Source of the DNA: Prado023 sp963706885
GTDB taxonomy: Bacteria > Actinomycetota > Actinomycetes > S36-B12 > CAIYMF01
Assembly (NCBI GenBank): GCA_963706885.1
Contig: CAVPNX010000025.1
Location: forward strand, 124,001 to 188,000
Length of the DNA: 64,000 bases
Reading direction: 5' to 3'
Both the position numbers and the translations under genes were made by a program. The notes beneath the pieces were generated by a model. The model searched no databases, was not told the DNA's origin, and saw only the letters and a program-made list of their open reading frames with translations. Positions 62,805 to 64,000 of this stretch are shown here, piece after piece; within the stretch, counting starts at the first letter, position 1; the number at the start of each line of letters is the position of its first letter.

Positions 62805-64000
62805 CGGGTCATCCTGTCGAGGTCGGTGGCCCACTCGAGCAGGGCCTGGCGATCGGTCTTCCCCGACTCGAGCAGCGGCAGCGAGTCGAGGAGGTGGACA
62901 GCTCGAGGACGGGCGGCCCGGCCCAGCGACTGCTCCACACGGTCTGCGAGTGCCTCGGGGAGCCCCGTCCTTTCGACTTCCGCTCCCAGCGGCGGGGGGT
63001 CGGCCGGGACGACGGCTGCCACCAGCCGGCTGCCCCAGTCGGGGTCGGGCAGGCCCACCACCTCGGCGGCCAGCACACGGGGGTCGGCCTCGAGGGTCGC
63101 ACGCACCGCACCCAGGGAGACCGAGGCACCGGACACCTGCAGCACGTCGTCGGCCCGGCCCCCGACGACGACCAGGCCGTCAGCACCGATGCTCCCGAGG
63201 TCGTCGGTCAGGAAGCGACGCTGCCCGTCCGGCCCCGTGGACCAGCGGTGGCTGTCGCGTCCATCCCGGTAGCCGAGCGCGACCTGCTCGCCGCTGACGG
63301 CCAGCCGACCGTCCGGTTCGACGCCCACGCCCACCCGGGGCAGCGGCCGGCCGTCGAACACGGCCCCCCCGCAGGTCTCGGTCATCCCGTATGAGGTGAA
63401 GACGTGGACGCCGGCGAACAGGAGGCGATCCACCAGGGCCCGCGGGGTCGAGGCTCCCCCCACGAGAACGGCGTCGTACTCGGCGAGCAGGTCCCAGCCG
63501 CGGGAGCCGGCCGCGTCGAGCAGGGCCAGCATGGGAGGGACCAGCGAGACGGCCAGCGGCCGGTCGTCGGACGTGCTGAGCTCGCGCGCCCGGGTTGTGG
63601 CGGACTCGAAGGCCTCGACCGTGAAGGGCTCGGCACCGCCCAGGCTCGCCATCGCGACGGGTTCCGTTCCCGCCACGGCTGCCCGGACTGCCACCATGAG
63701 CCCGCCCGCATGGTGCAGGGGGAGTGCCGCGACCCATCGGTGTCCCTCGGGCTGGCCGGACCGCTCCGCGAATCCGCGGGCGGCGGCACGCAGGGCAGGA
63801 CCCGGAAGCAGCACGCCGGCTGGGTTCCCGGTGGAGCCCGAGGTGGCGACGACCACTGCCACCCCGGCCGGGACCGGTTCGCCGGGAGCGACTGCGTCGC
63901 GGATCGCCGCGCGGTATGTCGCCGACCCCGACGCGGGCAGCAGGGCGACGGCGGGTCCCGTGCCGTCGAGTGCCGCTCCCAGCGCAGGCATGAGCACAGC
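62801..64000 (-). CDS. menE: o-succinylbenzoate-CoA ligase (AMP-binding family), 5' end beyond window
   Basis: At least 398 residues of an ANL-superfamily ligase: P-loop VVVATSGSTGNPAGVLL, aromatic motif SYGMTETCGG, DDLGSIGADG hinge region and the catalytic Lys in LLESGKTDRQAL. Direct overlap with menA indicates the menaquinone-pathway enzyme that activates o-succinylbenzoate. The frame is open to the window edge; ATG 63991 and GTG 63997 are possible starts, but the family normally has some 10-30 residues more, so I treat it as truncated. Confidence 0.85.
   Translation of the reverse strand, partial: AVLMPALGAALDGTGPAVALLPASGSATYRAAIRDAVAPGEPVPAGVAVVVATSGSTGNPAGVLLPGPALRAAARGFAERSGQPEGHRWVAALPLHHAGGLMVAVRAAVAGTEPVAMASLGGAEPFTVEAFESATTRARELSTSDDRPLAVSLVPPMLALLDAAGSRGWDLLAEYDAVLVGGASTPRALVDRLLFAGVHVFTSYGMTETCGGAVFDGRPLPRVGVGVEPDGRLAVSGEQVALGYRDGRDSHRWSTGPDGQRRFLTDDLGSIGADGLVVVGGRADDVLQVSGASVSLGAVRATLEADPRVLAAEVVGLPDPDWGSRLVAAVVPADPPPLGAEVERTGLPEALADRVEQSLGRAARPRAVHLLDSLPLLESGKTDRQALLEWATDLDRMTR

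Overview
The window is very GC-rich, densely coded DNA from a high-GC actinobacterium. This is inferred from a DevR/DevS (DosR/DosS-type) pair, a CobA-HemD fusion, a DUF4229 protein, TetR/MerR-TipAS/LolA-like families, menaquinone genes next to cytochrome c maturation genes, and many genes whose -10 box lies so close to the start codon that leaderless transcripts are likely. I see no tRNA, rRNA, CRISPR array, insertion sequence or phage gene. No gap between genes exceeds 300 bases.

Layout. 1-11.2 kb: housekeeping and accessory genes (quinone oxidoreductase fragment, SGNH hydrolase, DUF2237, LysE exporter, self-regulated MerR-TipAS regulator, secreted nuclease-like protein, TrmL, ABC exporter, SpoIIE-type phosphatase, aldo/keto reductase). 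11.2-28.1 kb: a low-oxygen energy block with cytochrome bd oxidase cydAB, a TetR regulator, a DevS-like heme-sensor kinase, cydCD, a CtpF-like P-type ATPase, and a translationally coupled group 3b NiFe-hydrogenase operon with maturation protease and an extra cyclic-nucleotide-binding protein. 28.2-35.3 kb: an alpha-toroid protein, a LURP-one/tubby-like protein, a TRIC/UPF0126 channel and a xanthine dehydrogenase operon xdhABC. 35.3-39 kb: an envelope module (secreted small protein, OmpR-type two-component system, DUF2202 protein). 39-45.4 kb: a LolA-like protein with an ABC exporter, then a CUT2-type sugar importer. 45.6-46.2 kb: the DevR response regulator. 46.4-57.9 kb: heme synthesis hemACDBL followed by cytochrome c maturation (tlpA, ccdA, resB, ccsB). 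57.9-64 kb: DUF4229, PLDc_N-type protein, a glutathione peroxidase-OhrR pair, an acyl-CoA dehydrogenase, and menA/menE.

How it fits together. DevR and DevS are both encoded here, about 30 kb apart. DevR-box-like palindromes lie upstream of cydAB (12 of 14 consensus positions), the CtpF-like ATPase (11 of 14) and the hydrogenase operon (10 of 14, centred about 43 bases before the predicted transcript start). CtpF and the group 3b hydrogenase are known DosR targets in mycobacteria, so the block looks like a hypoxia/redox regulon concentrated in one place. Heme synthesis, cytochrome c maturation and menaquinone synthesis supply the same respiratory chain.

Caution. About two dozen single-base frameshifts interrupt otherwise well conserved genes (DevS, hydrogenase L/S/B, xdhA/B, response regulator and kinase, ABC ATPase, ccdA, resB, ccsB, DUF2202 and others). 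Most are one extra C or G in GC-rich context. They look like indel errors of an unpolished long-read assembly rather than real pseudogenes. Coordinates of these genes are given for the restored reading frame.
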